A stretch of DNA of 20,075 bases from the NCBI GenBank assembly GCA_052034445.1, contig JBPOIN010000146.1, positions 1-20,075 on the forward strand, read 5' to 3'. The notes under the pieces were generated by a model that worked only from the letters and a program-made list of their open reading frames with translations, was not told the origin of the DNA and did not search any database. Shown here piece by piece: positions 1 to 8,310 of this stretch (position 1 is the stretch's first letter; each line of letters starts with the position of its first letter). The DNA comes from Sterolibacterium sp052034445 (GTDB lineage: Bacteria > Pseudomonadota > Gammaproteobacteria > Burkholderiales > Rhodocyclaceae). The position numbers and the translations under genes were made by a program.

Positions 1-190
1 TAAATAACTTTAGTTTTTTGTTGCGCAAATATAGAATCGCAGAGCCCACTAAAAATCGACCCGAAAGTAGTGCTAAAATACTTAAATAAAAAAGGCTTTG
101 ATTAAAAATTAATGGGTAAAAACCCCATAGAATACCAGCAATAACTAAGTACTTATAATATTTGTTCTGAAAAATTTTTATTTTAGTCAC
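1..190 (-). CDS. EamA-like (drug/metabolite transporter type) membrane protein, N-terminal part, cut by window edge
   Basis: The minus-strand frame stays open from a GTG at 190-188 to the window edge, giving 63 codons of a protein that starts MTKIKIFQNKYYKYLVIAGI. A short basic start is followed by a hydrophobic helix with an LWGFYP motif, then a second helix holding GRFLVGSAIL. The WG motif in helix 1 and the RF motif in helix 2 resemble EamA/DMT exporters, where WG and RF occupy similar places, but only the first quarter or so is visible. It lies 30 nt downstream of the uvrA stop. GTG is chosen because an in-frame stop lies a few codons upstream and no ATG or TTG intervenes. A TATACT hexamer 7 nt before it suggests a separate leaderless transcript. 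The family call is tentative; that it is a coding membrane protein is more secure. Confidence 0.6.
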   Translation of the reverse strand, partial: MTKIKIFQNKYYKYLVIAGILWGFYPLIFNQSLFYLSILALLSGRFLVGSAILYLRNKKLKLF

Positions 191-197
191 TATTTTT

Positions 198-203
198 AGT
201 ATA
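198..203 (-). promoter_or_regulatory. Candidate -10 box for the left-edge membrane protein
   Basis: TATACT on the minus strand ends 7 nt before the GTG at 190. No SD site lies between. No good -35 hexamer is seen at the right distance, so the promoter call rests on the -10 box and spacing alone. Confidence 0.35.
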
Positions 204-220
204 TATTTTTTGCAAAAATC

Positions 221-3031
221 TTAAAGCATTCTTTTTAGATATTGGCCAGTGTAGCTTTTTTTATTTGCAGATATTTCCTTGGGCGTACCAACTGCTACAA
301 TCTGCCCGCCAGCATCGCCACCTTCTGGACCCATATCAATAATATAATCTGCCGATTTAATAACATCTAGATTATGCTCAATAATAATCATAGAATTTCC
401 AGTATCTACCAGTGCATTTAAAACATTAAGCAGCTTGTCGACATCCGCCATATGAAGACCAGTGGTTGGTTCGTCTAATATGTACAAAGTTTTCCCAGTT
501 GAGCGCCTAGAAAGCTCACTGGCTAGCTTAATTCTTTGGGCTTCACCGCCACTCAAAGTAGTAGCCGACTGACCTAGCCTGATATAGCCAAGGCCAACCG
601 AAACAAGAGTATCTAATTTTTTTGCAACGGCTGGAATGTTAGAGAAAAATTCGCTAGCTTGCTCGGTAGTCATTTCTAGGACATCACTAATTGTTTTACC
701 TTTGTAATGAATCTCTAAAGCCTCTCTGTTGTATCTTTTTCCACCACATTCTTCACACGGAACGTAAACATCTGGCAAAAAATGCATTTCAATTTTTATT
801 ATTCCGTCTCCGGAACAATTTTCACAACGACCACCCTTAACGTTAAAGCTAAATCTACCCGGACCATAACCCCTTAGTTTTGCTTCTGGGGTTGCAGAAA
901 ATAGTTCTCTGATAGGCGTGAACAAACCTGTATAAGTTGCCGGGTTGCTACGAGGTGTACGACCAATTGGCGATTGATCTATAACAATTGCTTTATCTAA
1001 ATTATCTATACCAAGTATTTCATCATGTCTTCCGGCTACCAAGTTAGCTCTATTTAGTTTTGCCAATAACTCTTTAGCTAAAATATCATTAATTAAACTT
1101 GACTTTCCCGATCCGCTCACCCCACTAACAACTACCATTTTACCTAGTGGAATGTTGACGCTTACATTTTTTAAATTATTTTCTTCAGCACCTATAATAT
1201 CTAAAAATTTACCATTGCCTTGGCGGTAATTCTTTTTAGTTTTAATTTTAATTTTTCCGCTTAAATATTTACCAGTTAAACTAGCTGAATTGGCAATTAC
1301 TTCCGCTGGCTTTCCCTGAGCAACAATTTCTCCACCGTGAATACCCGCCCCCGGACCAATGTCTAACAAATAATCTGCCGTTCTCATGGTATCTTCGTCA
1401 TGTTCAACGACAATTACCGTGTTCCCTAAATCTCTTAGCTTTTTCAGAGTATTTATTAACCTATTGTTATCTCTTTGATGCAAACCTATAGATGGCTCAT
1501 CGAGCACATATAAAACACCAGTTAAGCCCGAGCCAATTTGCGTAGCCAAACGTATTCTTTGGGCTTCACCGCCACTTAGTGTTGTAGCGCTCCTGGCCAG
1601 GCTCAAATAATTTAAACCAACGTCTTGCAAAAAACTTAAACGGGCTTTAATTTCTTTTAGTATTTGTCTAGCAATTTTAGCTTCGGTTTCATTTAGTTTG
1701 ATTTTCTCAAAGAAGCTTAGTGCGTTATCTATTGAAAAATTACAAACATTCATTATTGACCGGTCATTAACCGTTACTGCAAGCACCTCGGGCTTAAGTC
1801 TTTGTCCGCCACAGGCGTTACAGGGCTTTTCTTGCATGAATTTTTCAATATCTCGGCGTATAAAGTCAGACTCCGTCTCTTTGTAACGTCTTTGCAAATT
1901 AGGAATGACACCTTCGAATTCTGTTTCATAGCTCCTACCAGAACCAAGTGGAATTATATACGTCTGCTTGCCGGTACCATAAAGAACTTTTTGTATATCA
2001 GCATCAGTTAATTGACCGGTTGGGGTATGAATACTAAAGCCATTTTCCTCGGCCATTATTTCTATCTTTTTCAAATAAAAGCTATCTATTCTTAGCCGAT
2101 TAAATGGCCGAATGGCACCTTCGGCAATAGTTAGCCTACCGTTTGGTATAACAAGCTCAGGGTCAACCTCTAACCTGTTACCCAGACCGGTACAAACAGA
2201 GCAAGCCCCGTGCGGTGAATTAAAACTAAAGTTTCTTGGTTCTAGTTCTGGTATGGCAACTTCAGGGTGATTAATACAGGCATAAGAGAGCGAAAATAAT
2301 TCTTCTTCATCGGAATCTGCATTTAAGACAATCATTTTATCTTCGGCAATGTCAAATGCCTGTTCAATCGATTGGCTTAACCTAGTTAATGACTCTGGCC
2401 CAGGCACTAAACGGTCAATTACTATTTCTATATTATGCTTTTTAGCTTTATCAAGCTCTGGAAACTCATCTAACGAATAGACAACCCCGTCAACTCTTGC
2501 CCGGGCAAAACCGGCTCTTAAGTACTTTTCTGAAATATGTTCAAATGCTCCCTTTTTGTCAATAACTATTGGCGCTAGCACCATTAGTCTTTTACCATCA
2601 TAAGACGAAGCAACTAAATCAACTACAGCGGTTGCTGTTTGCCTTGATACTTCGCTTCCGCAAATTGGACAATGCGGAATGCCAGTTCGGGCATATAAAA
2701 GCCTTAAATAGTCATAAATTTCTGTAACGGTAGCAACAGTCGATCTTGGGTTTCTGGAAGTGGACTTTTGATCTATAGAAATTGCCGGCGATAAACCATC
2801 GATTTGATCAACATCAGGCTTTTCCATTAAACCTAAGAATTGCCTAGCATAAGAAGATAAGCTTTCAACATATCGCCTTTGTCCTTCGGCGTAGATTGTG
2901 TCAAAAGCTAAGCTTGACTTGCCAGAACCACTAAGTCCGGTAATGACAACCAAACTGTCTCTTGGTAGTTCAACCGAAATATTTTTTAGATTATGCTCTC
3001 TGGCACCCTGAACACGTATAAAATCTTGCAT
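221..3031 (-). CDS. uvrA: Excinuclease ABC subunit A (UvrA)
   Basis: This is the damage-recognition ATPase of nucleotide excision repair. It works as a dimer with UvrB in the cytoplasm. The 936 residues match the usual length of about 940. The N-terminal ATPase half has Walker A GLSGSGKSS near residue 35 and the signature LSGGEAQRIRLA near 490, with a DEPSIGLH Walker B. The C-terminal half has GVSGSGKSS near 636, LSGGEAQRIKLA near 829 and DEPTTGLH. Zinc-binding cysteines are visible in CPICG (about 120), CSVC (about 278), CNACGG (about 406) and the CENC...CEEC pair (about 735-760). An in-frame ATG at 3073 would add 14 residues. The ATG at 3031 is preferred because it begins the family-typical MQDFIRVQGAREHNLKN and because a promoter lies between the two ATGs. 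Identification is essentially certain; the start is likely. Confidence 0.97.
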   Translation of the reverse strand: MQDFIRVQGAREHNLKNISVELPRDSLVVITGLSGSGKSSLAFDTIYAEGQRRYVESLSSYARQFLGLMEKPDVDQIDGLSPAISIDQKSTSRNPRSTVATVTEIYDYLRLLYARTGIPHCPICGSEVSRQTATAVVDLVASSYDGKRLMVLAPIVIDKKGAFEHISEKYLRAGFARARVDGVVYSLDEFPELDKAKKHNIEIVIDRLVPGPESLTRLSQSIEQAFDIAEDKMIVLNADSDEEELFSLSYACINHPEVAIPELEPRNFSFNSPHGACSVCTGLGNRLEVDPELVIPNGRLTIAEGAIRPFNRLRIDSFYLKKIEIMAEENGFSIHTPTGQLTDADIQKVLYGTGKQTYIIPLGSGRSYETEFEGVIPNLQRRYKETESDFIRRDIEKFMQEKPCNACGGQRLKPEVLAVTVNDRSIMNVCNFSIDNALSFFEKIKLNETEAKIARQILKEIKARLSFLQDVGLNYLSLARSATTLSGGEAQRIRLATQIGSGLTGVLYVLDEPSIGLHQRDNNRLINTLKKLRDLGNTVIVVEHDEDTMRTADYLLDIGPGAGIHGGEIVAQGKPAEVIANSASLTGKYLSGKIKIKTKKNYRQGNGKFLDIIGAEENNLKNVSVNIPLGKMVVVSGVSGSGKSSLINDILAKELLAKLNRANLVAGRHDEILGIDNLDKAIVIDQSPIGRTPRSNPATYTGLFTPIRELFSATPEAKLRGYGPGRFSFNVKGGRCENCSGDGIIKIEMHFLPDVYVPCEECGGKRYNREALEIHYKGKTISDVLEMTTEQASEFFSNIPAVAKKLDTLVSVGLGYIRLGQSATTLSGGEAQRIKLASELSRRSTGKTLYILDEPTTGLHMADVDKLLNVLNALVDTGNSMIIIEHNLDVIKSADYIIDMGPEGGDAGGQIVAVGTPKEISANKKSYTGQYLKRML

Positions 3032-3041
3032 GTAAGGCGTT

Positions 3042-3070
3042 ATTATACAAAAAAAAGCTAACTTTTGCCA
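3042..3070 (-). promoter_or_regulatory. uvrA promoter, near-leaderless
   Basis: A perfect -10 TATAAT (3047-3042) is preceded by TG and has a TGGCAA hexamer (3070-3065) 17 nt upstream as a weak -35. The -10 ends 10 nt before the ATG at 3031, leaving a predicted leader of only a few nucleotides and no SD site. The upstream ATG at 3073 lies outside the predicted transcript. Confidence 0.6.
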
Positions 3071-3114
3071 CACCTATACCATGGGTTTGCAGTAAATAAT
3101 CGAACTCTTGGTAT

Positions 3115-3921
3115 TTATGCCATTGCTAAAATAGACATTTTTTTAACAGAATCAGAACGTGACCACACAGGTACAGGTGTATTGTAGTCCTTGCCAGGAA
3201 ATATTTCACCAAACTCCACCTGATCTATACCCTCTTTTGACATTTTTTCTGAAAATTGTTTTATGCAATAATCTTTTTCTTTGTGGTTCAGTTGATTAAT
3301 CTCATTGCCATTGCCATATTTAAGAATCTTGATATGATCAGGACTTTTAATCCTGTTAGCTAACGCCGAACTATAACGGCCAAGAAAATATACTAGACGT
3401 TCTTGGTACTCCTCTAATTCTTGATAGCCTTCAGAGCCGTGGTCTAAATATACCGCAAGGCTTCTTTCGTGGTCGTCCATCCATTCAAAGTGATCTAAGT
3501 TCAGGCTAACATCTATTGTTTTAGATGGAATGTATAGCTCTTTCATAAGCTCATTGCGAGCTAAGCTAAGCTTAAACTCACTTCGATGCAGTTCTTTTTT
3601 AACTTGTCTTTGGCGCATCTGACTATGCCGAAGAAACGTAACACCCATCTGATCTTTAACTACAAAACGACCTAAACAAAAAGGACTTCTCGACTTAGAA
3701 ATTTCAGGTAAGATCGACTCCTTAATGGCTACACTGGCCATATTTTGTAGGCCAATAAGTGACTTCTCGTCTAGCGAACTGTAAATACCAAAAGTATTTT
3801 GGCTTGCCTCTAGCTTCAGAGAAGGACGATCTTCGTGATTCGAAGGCATCCTTCTCCTCTTTGGTGAGCCCGTGAAAGATACAGACCCCCTTCTTAATCC
3901 CTCGCTACCTACAACTGACAT
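3115..3921 (-). CDS. Hypothetical protein, second gene of an overlapping pair
   Basis: I do not recognise this 268-residue protein. It has no signal peptide or membrane segment, and is probably cytoplasmic. The first 40 residues are basic and Ser/Arg-rich (GSPKRRRMPS), which looks disordered. The middle (about 110-150) is charged and helix-prone. The region from about 125 to 185 contains LNLDHFEWMDDHERSLAVYL and an acidic Tyr/Glu-rich stretch. There is no obvious catalytic motif. The start is well supported: ATG at 3921 follows AAGGAGC with good spacing, and this SD site lies inside the end of the upstream gene. The 17-nt overlap with the 3905 gene suggests translational coupling and a shared role. 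It could be a lineage-restricted protein of CPR bacteria. That it is a real gene is fairly sure; its function is unknown. Confidence 0.7.
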   Translation of the reverse strand: MSVVGSEGLRRGSVSFTGSPKRRRMPSNHEDRPSLKLEASQNTFGIYSSLDEKSLIGLQNMASVAIKESILPEISKSRSPFCLGRFVVKDQMGVTFLRHSQMRQRQVKKELHRSEFKLSLARNELMKELYIPSKTIDVSLNLDHFEWMDDHERSLAVYLDHGSEGYQELEEYQERLVYFLGRYSSALANRIKSPDHIKILKYGNGNEINQLNHKEKDYCIKQFSEKMSKEGIDQVEFGEIFPGKDYNTPVPVWSRSDSVKKMSILAMA

Positions 3922-4672
3922 TTTTGCTCCTTTTTGAATTTCGTTTAGTTATATCTATTGTCAGTGGATCAAAACCTATAGCTGGGGCTTGGTTAGAAAA
4001 AGTCAGCAAAGTCTTTTCGGCGGACTTGTTTTTCTCAACCCGGTAGCCATATGTTTCGGTTAGTGTATCTAATGGGTTGGTTTGACTGTCAGCAATTGCG
4101 TCGTCAATGTCTTGCTTCATAAAATTATCGATATCCGAAAAATCAATCGAACCAATATTTAACGACAAGGCTTCATTACTTTTTTCTAGCAAAGCCATAT
4201 CGTCTTGATGAATTTTTCTGCCGGCTTGTTCAGCCATAATAATCAAAACTTGAGCTAATTTGTGAACTGCTTCTTGGTGTTTGTCGGTTTGTTCAAATTT
4301 CATAGATAATTCATATTTAGAATTTTTTTTATCAAAGCCGAGCAATCCGTCTTGCTCCGACAGCACTGGCTTAAGAGATAAGCCATCAAAAGCAAGGCAA
4401 GCAATTTGTTTCTTAACAAAACTTAAGCAGTGACGATCGATTACCCTACCGTTTTTTGAAAATATTTTTTCAGCGGTTCTTAGCGGACTTATAACTGGAA
4501 TAGCTTGACCTCCGGGATCAGTAAATTGAAAAGCACCGTCAGTTGCTATAGACAGTGCCTTTAAAAAATCCCGATAACCTTCGTCTTGGTAATCTACCGG
4601 TCTAAGTACCGATACCATGTAGTCACGAATTGATAAATTATTACATTTATCAACACAAACCTTTTCTTTCAC
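3905..4672 (-). CDS. Hypothetical protein, first gene of an overlapping pair
   Basis: This 255-residue protein is not recognised. It has no membrane helix or signal peptide. It contains a few cysteines near the N-terminus (VCVDKC) and HCLSFVKKQIACLAF around residue 81. A helical, charged middle section includes AVHKLAQVLIIMAEQAGRKI near 135-155, and the C-terminal tail is basic (ITKRNSKRSKN). The chosen start is GTG at 4672, a few nucleotides after an AGAGGTG SD site; another GTG three nucleotides upstream runs straight into a stop. A later ATG at about codon 19 is an alternative. Its 3' end overlaps the next gene by 17 nt. It is divergent from the PGPGW protein gene at 4800. No function is proposed. 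Confidence 0.65.
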   Translation of the reverse strand: MKEKVCVDKCNNLSIRDYMVSVLRPVDYQDEGYRDFLKALSIATDGAFQFTDPGGQAIPVISPLRTAEKIFSKNGRVIDRHCLSFVKKQIACLAFDGLSLKPVLSEQDGLLGFDKKNSKYELSMKFEQTDKHQEAVHKLAQVLIIMAEQAGRKIHQDDMALLEKSNEALSLNIGSIDFSDIDNFMKQDIDDAIADSQTNPLDTLTETYGYRVEKNKSAEKTLLTFSNQAPAIGFDPLTIDITKRNSKRSKNVSCR

Positions 4673-4710
4673 TTCACCTCTTTTTTGTTCTTAACAAGGT
4701 TAATACTTTT

Positions 4711-4739
4711 AATCTATGCCTAAGCATTAAATTTGTAAA
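4711..4739 (-). promoter_or_regulatory. Promoter for the hypothetical gene pair
   Basis: TTTACA (4739-4734, five of six matches to -35) and TAGATT (4716-4711, four of six to -10) are separated by 17 nt. This predicts a start of transcription near 4704 and a leader of about 30 nt containing the AGAGGTG SD site. It lies in the 127-nt divergent spacer with the 4800 gene. Confidence 0.5.
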
Positions 4740-4782
4740 GAAAAGTTGAAAATTTTACTACAGCTTTTTCCAAGATAGTATA

Positions 4783-4791
4783 TGAGATAAT
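4783..4791 (+). promoter_or_regulatory. Extended -10 promoter of the PGPGW protein gene
   Basis: TGAGATAAT fits the extended -10 pattern TGnTATAAT with one mismatch. It ends 8 nt before the ATG at 4800, and no SD site lies between, so the transcript is predicted to be leaderless. There is no good -35, as is usual for extended -10 promoters. Confidence 0.5.
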
Positions 4792-4799
4792 ACCTTAGA

Positions 4800-5240
4800 A
4801 TGAAAAAACGAATAAAGAGATACTTAACTGATCTAGCCGGTATATCATTGATAATTGCCGCACCACTTTTGGGTTGGCTACCAGGCCCGGGCGGTATTCC
4901 ATTATTTATTGCGGGGCTGGCATTGCTAGCTATAAACAATAAGTGGGCCGAAGATATTTTGCTCTACGTAAAAGATAAAGGAGAAAATTTTGCAAAAATT
5001 ATTTTTCCGAGCAATACAAAATATCAATTACTTCATGACATATTAGCGGTTTTTCTTCTTTTAGGGGCAATATTAATATTTACATTTACGGGTGGCTTAA
5101 TCTTAAAAGCTATTGGACTGAGCCTAATTGTTCTATCTGTTACAGAGTTCATATACAATCGAGACCGAATTTATAAAATGAAAAGAGTAATCATAAGCAT
5201 TCGAAAAAACATTATTGCTTTTTTTAAAAGAATGTTTTAA
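4800..5240 (+). CDS. PGPGW-type transmembrane protein (PF09656-like)
   Basis: This 146-residue integral membrane protein has four predicted hydrophobic segments at about 12-27, 29-44, 77-98 and 99-117, and a strongly basic C-terminal tail. The sequence LGWLPGPGGIPLFIAGLALL between the first two helices matches the signature of the PGPGW family of putative transmembrane proteins, except that glycine stands where the naming tryptophan usually is. The family has no established biochemical function. The second helical pair is less similar to that family and may be an added module. It is the first gene of a two-gene plus-strand island surrounded by minus-strand genes. ATG at 4800 is supported by the promoter just upstream. 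Confidence 0.75.
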   Translation: MKKRIKRYLTDLAGISLIIAAPLLGWLPGPGGIPLFIAGLALLAINNKWAEDILLYVKDKGENFAKIIFPSNTKYQLLHDILAVFLLLGAILIFTFTGGLILKAIGLSLIVLSVTEFIYNRDRIYKMKRVIISIRKNIIAFFKRMF

Positions 5241-5270
5241 TTTAAGTATATATTAGTGGCACTTTAGCTA

Positions 5271-5276
5271 CATAAT
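5271..5276 (+). promoter_or_regulatory. Possible -10 box before the small membrane protein
   Basis: CATAAT matches the -10 consensus at five of six positions and would put the transcript start near 5283. That falls at or inside the SD site of the next gene, so the call is weak. Cotranscription with the 4800 gene is equally possible. Confidence 0.25.
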
Positions 5277-5295
5277 TTTGATGGAGGTAGCCATA

Positions 5296-5574
5296 ATGTG
5301 GCTAATTAGCTTATTAAGTCCTATATTTTATATTCTTTTACCACTATCATCAGTTGATTTTTTTTCAATTGAAAAAAATGTCATTAGCTTTTTAGTGCTT
5401 GGGATTGTTCCGGGGACCAACATTCAGTTTGACTTTTATTTTTTGACCATCAGTCTAATTATTGGAATTTTATCAATAATGCCCATAATTCTGTTAAAGA
5501 ACAATAAAATTGGATATCTTCAAAAAACATTTTTCCAACACAAACAAAATAGGTTCAAAAATATATCAATATAA
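5296..5574 (+). CDS. Small multi-pass membrane protein, unknown function
   Basis: The 92 residues start MWLISLLSPIFYILLPLS and form about three hydrophobic segments (about 2-18, 30-42, 50-68), followed by a basic cytoplasmic tail rich in Lys, Gln and Phe. No family is recognised. Three in-frame starts lie close together: TTG at 5278, ATG at 5281 and ATG at 5296. The last is chosen because GGAGGT at 5283-5288 sits at ideal SD spacing before it and would itself be coding if the earlier starts were used. The gene lies 55 nt after the PGPGW protein gene and may be in one operon with it. It ends 2 nt from the end of the convergent sbcB gene, with no visible terminator between them. Confidence 0.6.
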   Translation: MWLISLLSPIFYILLPLSSVDFFSIEKNVISFLVLGIVPGTNIQFDFYFLTISLIIGILSIMPIILLKNNKIGYLQKTFFQHKQNRFKNISI

Positions 5575-5576
5575 GG

Positions 5577-7022
5577 CTAATAGCTCGACGGAACTATTGA
5601 TTGAGCGTACAGCTGTAGTTCTTCTAGTAAATATATTTTATCTGGATAGTTTTGGTGAATTTCGGCTAATTCTTCTAAGCGCTTAAAGAATTTTTCTAAT
5701 TTAGTTTTACCGTCTGATTGCTTTTTGTTAAGACTATTATTGCGGAATTCATTCCAAAAGGCTTGTTCGCGTTCATTCATAGAGCTTGGGAATTGCCTGG
5801 CCTTGTATAAAATTAGTAAGCCTTTTAAGCGAGGGTCATCAAAATCAAAACTTAAATCAACTAACTCATCAATATCGGCTGCTCTAATTGCTCTCATTTT
5901 AGTCTTGTCTCCCTTATCAAAAAATCCATCATAAAGTTGCTCATCTACAGTCAAATCATCACTAATAAACCTAGTCTGAATTTGCTCTTGCTGCTTTCTA
6001 AATAACTCATTAAAGTTGAGCTTTAAATTTTCTTCCTTAATTAGGGTTAGATAATTTTTGTCTATATCGGCTTTATTTAGTCCTAAATCTTGCCAGTTTT
6101 TTTCAGTTACTACGCTTAAAGGTGCAATTGCTGGACACTTGTTATTGTGCATGACTTTTACTGGGAATCTTTCAGAATCCTTGCTGTATTGATTGTTCAA
6201 AATAATTTCAAGATCGTCTATAGATTTATCAGCATAGCTTTTAGGGTCTTGACGAAGATCGTAAACCAAATAGGCTCCTGGCTTACTTGGATGAGGGCCT
6301 AAAGCCACAGCAATGGTCGTATAGTTATGCTCAGAAGGATATCTGCCCGAGGAATAAACAAATGGCAAGCCTTTTGCAACAAGCTCATCAACTTCTTTTT
6401 TTGCTCTGACACGAAGTAAATATTCGAACAGTTTGCTGTTTTTAAGGTGAATCATTTTTGCTACGGCAATAGTGGCGAAAACGTCACTTAAGGCGTCATG
6501 AGCGTGGCTATGGTCTAATTTATTCAACTGGGTTAATAATTCTAGCCTATTAGACGGCTTGCCTTCAGGGCTAAACGGCCATTCTATACCATCGGGCCTC
6601 AGAGCTCTGGTCATTCTGACTACATCTAGAATATCCCATCTACTCCTACCTTCTGACCATTGCCATTCGTAGGCATCATAGAAATTTCTGTAATTTAAGT
6701 TCCTTACAAACTCATCGTCGAACCTAACAGAGTTATAGCCAACAAAAATTGTATTGGCAGTAGCAATATTTTCATAAAAGTATTTCAAAAATTCAGCTTC
6801 ACTGATTCCGTCAGACAAAGTTTTTTGCGGTGTTATTCCTGTGACCATTACGGCATCGGGGCTCGGTAAAATATCTTCGGTAATTTTTATATAAACATTG
6901 TCGGGATCACCAACTAGATCCATATTTTTGTCGGTTCTTTGCCCGGCAAATTGCATAATTCTGTCTTTTTTAGAAGAAAGACCAGTGGTTTCAAGATCGT
7001 AAAAATAAAAGGTTTCTGGCAT
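5577..7022 (-). CDS. sbcB: Exodeoxyribonuclease I (ExoI/SbcB)
   Basis: ExoI degrades single-stranded DNA 3' to 5' in recombination and mismatch repair. The 481 residues compare with about 475 in E. coli. The DEDDh exonuclease residues can be placed: Asp9 and Glu11 in YDLETTG, Asp102 in NSVRFDDEF, and His175 and Asp180 in AHDALSDV. Their spacing matches the E. coli enzyme. The rest corresponds to the SH3-like and helical extensions of ExoI, including a conserved DDPRLKGLLILYKARQFP stretch, so this is ExoI and not only a DnaQ-type domain. The ATG directly abuts the obg stop (TAAATG) with no SD site of its own, so translation is probably coupled to obg. It ends tail-to-tail with the plus-strand small membrane protein gene. 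Confidence 0.93.
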   Translation of the reverse strand: MPETFYFYDLETTGLSSKKDRIMQFAGQRTDKNMDLVGDPDNVYIKITEDILPSPDAVMVTGITPQKTLSDGISEAEFLKYFYENIATANTIFVGYNSVRFDDEFVRNLNYRNFYDAYEWQWSEGRSRWDILDVVRMTRALRPDGIEWPFSPEGKPSNRLELLTQLNKLDHSHAHDALSDVFATIAVAKMIHLKNSKLFEYLLRVRAKKEVDELVAKGLPFVYSSGRYPSEHNYTTIAVALGPHPSKPGAYLVYDLRQDPKSYADKSIDDLEIILNNQYSKDSERFPVKVMHNNKCPAIAPLSVVTEKNWQDLGLNKADIDKNYLTLIKEENLKLNFNELFRKQQEQIQTRFISDDLTVDEQLYDGFFDKGDKTKMRAIRAADIDELVDLSFDFDDPRLKGLLILYKARQFPSSMNEREQAFWNEFRNNSLNKKQSDGKTKLEKFFKRLEELAEIHQNYPDKIYLLEELQLYAQSIVPSSY

Positions 7023-8303
7023 TTAGTACTCTATTTTCCCTACAACCGGGCTACCAATCCGAATTTCAGCTCCCACTTCGATACCTTGCCTATCAAGTTC
7101 TCTTAATATGCCCATTTTTTTCATAATATCTCTTAACCTAGCGACACCGTGCTGGTTTTCGAAATCTGTTCGTCTGGCAAATTTTTCAATTTTATGGCCC
7201 TTAACCTGCCAATATTTTTGTTTTTTAGTAACAGTCCAGGCTACTTCTTTAGGTTTTGTAGTCAGCGAAATTACTGGCAACCCTTCTTGAGCGGAATCTT
7301 CTTGTTCGTTAGCGTTTGAGTCTTGAGCCATTTCGTATAATTCATAAAGCATTTCCTTAACAAACATATGGGCAGATGAAGAAATAGCATAAACCAAAGT
7401 ACTAGAATCGATAATTTTGGAAAGTTGTTCTTTTTGATACTCTACAATATCGCTATCTACTAAATCGATTTTAGTTAAAGCTATGACCTCTTTTTTTGAA
7501 GCTAGCTCAGGGCTGTGCTTTTCAAGCTCTGTTCTGATAATTTTATAATCTTTAGCTATATCCTCGCTCCGTGAGTCAATAAGATGAAGCAATATCTGGC
7601 ACCTAGAGACATGTCGTAAAAATTCATCTCCTAGACCTTTTCCGCTACTAGCCCCCTCTATTAAGCCTGGAATGTCGGCAATTAAAAGTGATTTATTATT
7701 ATCTAGATCGACCACTCCTAAATTAGGTACTATAGTCGTAAATGGGTAATCGGCAATTTCTGGTCGAGCATTGCTAACTACACTTAGTAGAGTGCTTTTG
7801 CCAGCGTTAGGCAGGCCTACTAAACCAATGTCGGCTATCATTTTAAGCTCAAAAATAAAATCGAACTCTTCGCCTTTTTCACCTTTTTCGGCCACTTTCG
7901 GAGCTTGCCTCACAGAACTGGTGAAATGGGCGTTACCAAAACCTCCGTCACCACCTTTGGCAATTATTGCCTCAGCGCCATCTTGGGTTAAATCGGCTAC
8001 AATTTCATCGTTATAAACAACTACTGTACCGACAGGAACATCTAATATCAAATCCCGTCCTGATCGGCCTCTTTTCTTTTGCCCTGCACCATTTTTACCA
8101 TTTTCGGCTTTTTGGAGCTTATTAAAACGATATTTGGCTAGGGTGTTTTCATTTCTGGAGGCTCTTGCAACGACATCACCACCCTTTCCTCCATCGCCAC
8201 CATCAGGGCCACCTTTATCGACATAAATTTCATGGCGAAAACTAACAATACCATCACCGCCATCTCCGGCTTTTATATTTACCTGTACTTTATCTACAAA
8301 CAT
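7023..8303 (-). CDS. obg: GTPase Obg (ObgE/CgtA)
   Basis: Obg is a ribosome-associated GTPase involved in 50S assembly and stress control. The N-terminal Obg fold is glycine-rich (GGPDGGDGGKGGDVV near residues 31-45). The G domain has G1 GLPNAGKS near 163, TT in the switch region, G3 DIPGLIEGA near 210, G4 TKID and a G5-like SS-SA. The C-terminal part (RTDFENQHGVARLRDIMKKM) is an OCT domain of the kind found in Bacillus Obg. An ATG at 8312 would add three residues, but that codon is embedded in a TATAAT box. The ATG at 8303 gives MFVDKVQVNIKAGDGG, matching the usual start of Obg proteins. The gene is coupled directly to sbcB downstream. Confidence 0.97.
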   Translation of the reverse strand: MFVDKVQVNIKAGDGGDGIVSFRHEIYVDKGGPDGGDGGKGGDVVARASRNENTLAKYRFNKLQKAENGKNGAGQKKRGRSGRDLILDVPVGTVVVYNDEIVADLTQDGAEAIIAKGGDGGFGNAHFTSSVRQAPKVAEKGEKGEEFDFIFELKMIADIGLVGLPNAGKSTLLSVVSNARPEIADYPFTTIVPNLGVVDLDNNKSLLIADIPGLIEGASSGKGLGDEFLRHVSRCQILLHLIDSRSEDIAKDYKIIRTELEKHSPELASKKEVIALTKIDLVDSDIVEYQKEQLSKIIDSSTLVYAISSSAHMFVKEMLYELYEMAQDSNANEQEDSAQEGLPVISLTTKPKEVAWTVTKKQKYWQVKGHKIEKFARRTDFENQHGVARLRDIMKKMGILRELDRQGIEVGAEIRIGSPVVGKIEY

Positions 8304-8310
8304 CGAACTC

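Noticed and set aside
3050..3100. An ATACCATGG palindrome-like stretch between uvrA and the hypothetical gene as a terminator
   Set aside because: The stem is too short and has no T-run in the direction of transcription.
5575..5610. A terminator between the convergent small membrane protein and sbcB genes
   Set aside because: Only a 5-bp AATAG/CTATT pairing with a long loop and no T-tract is visible.
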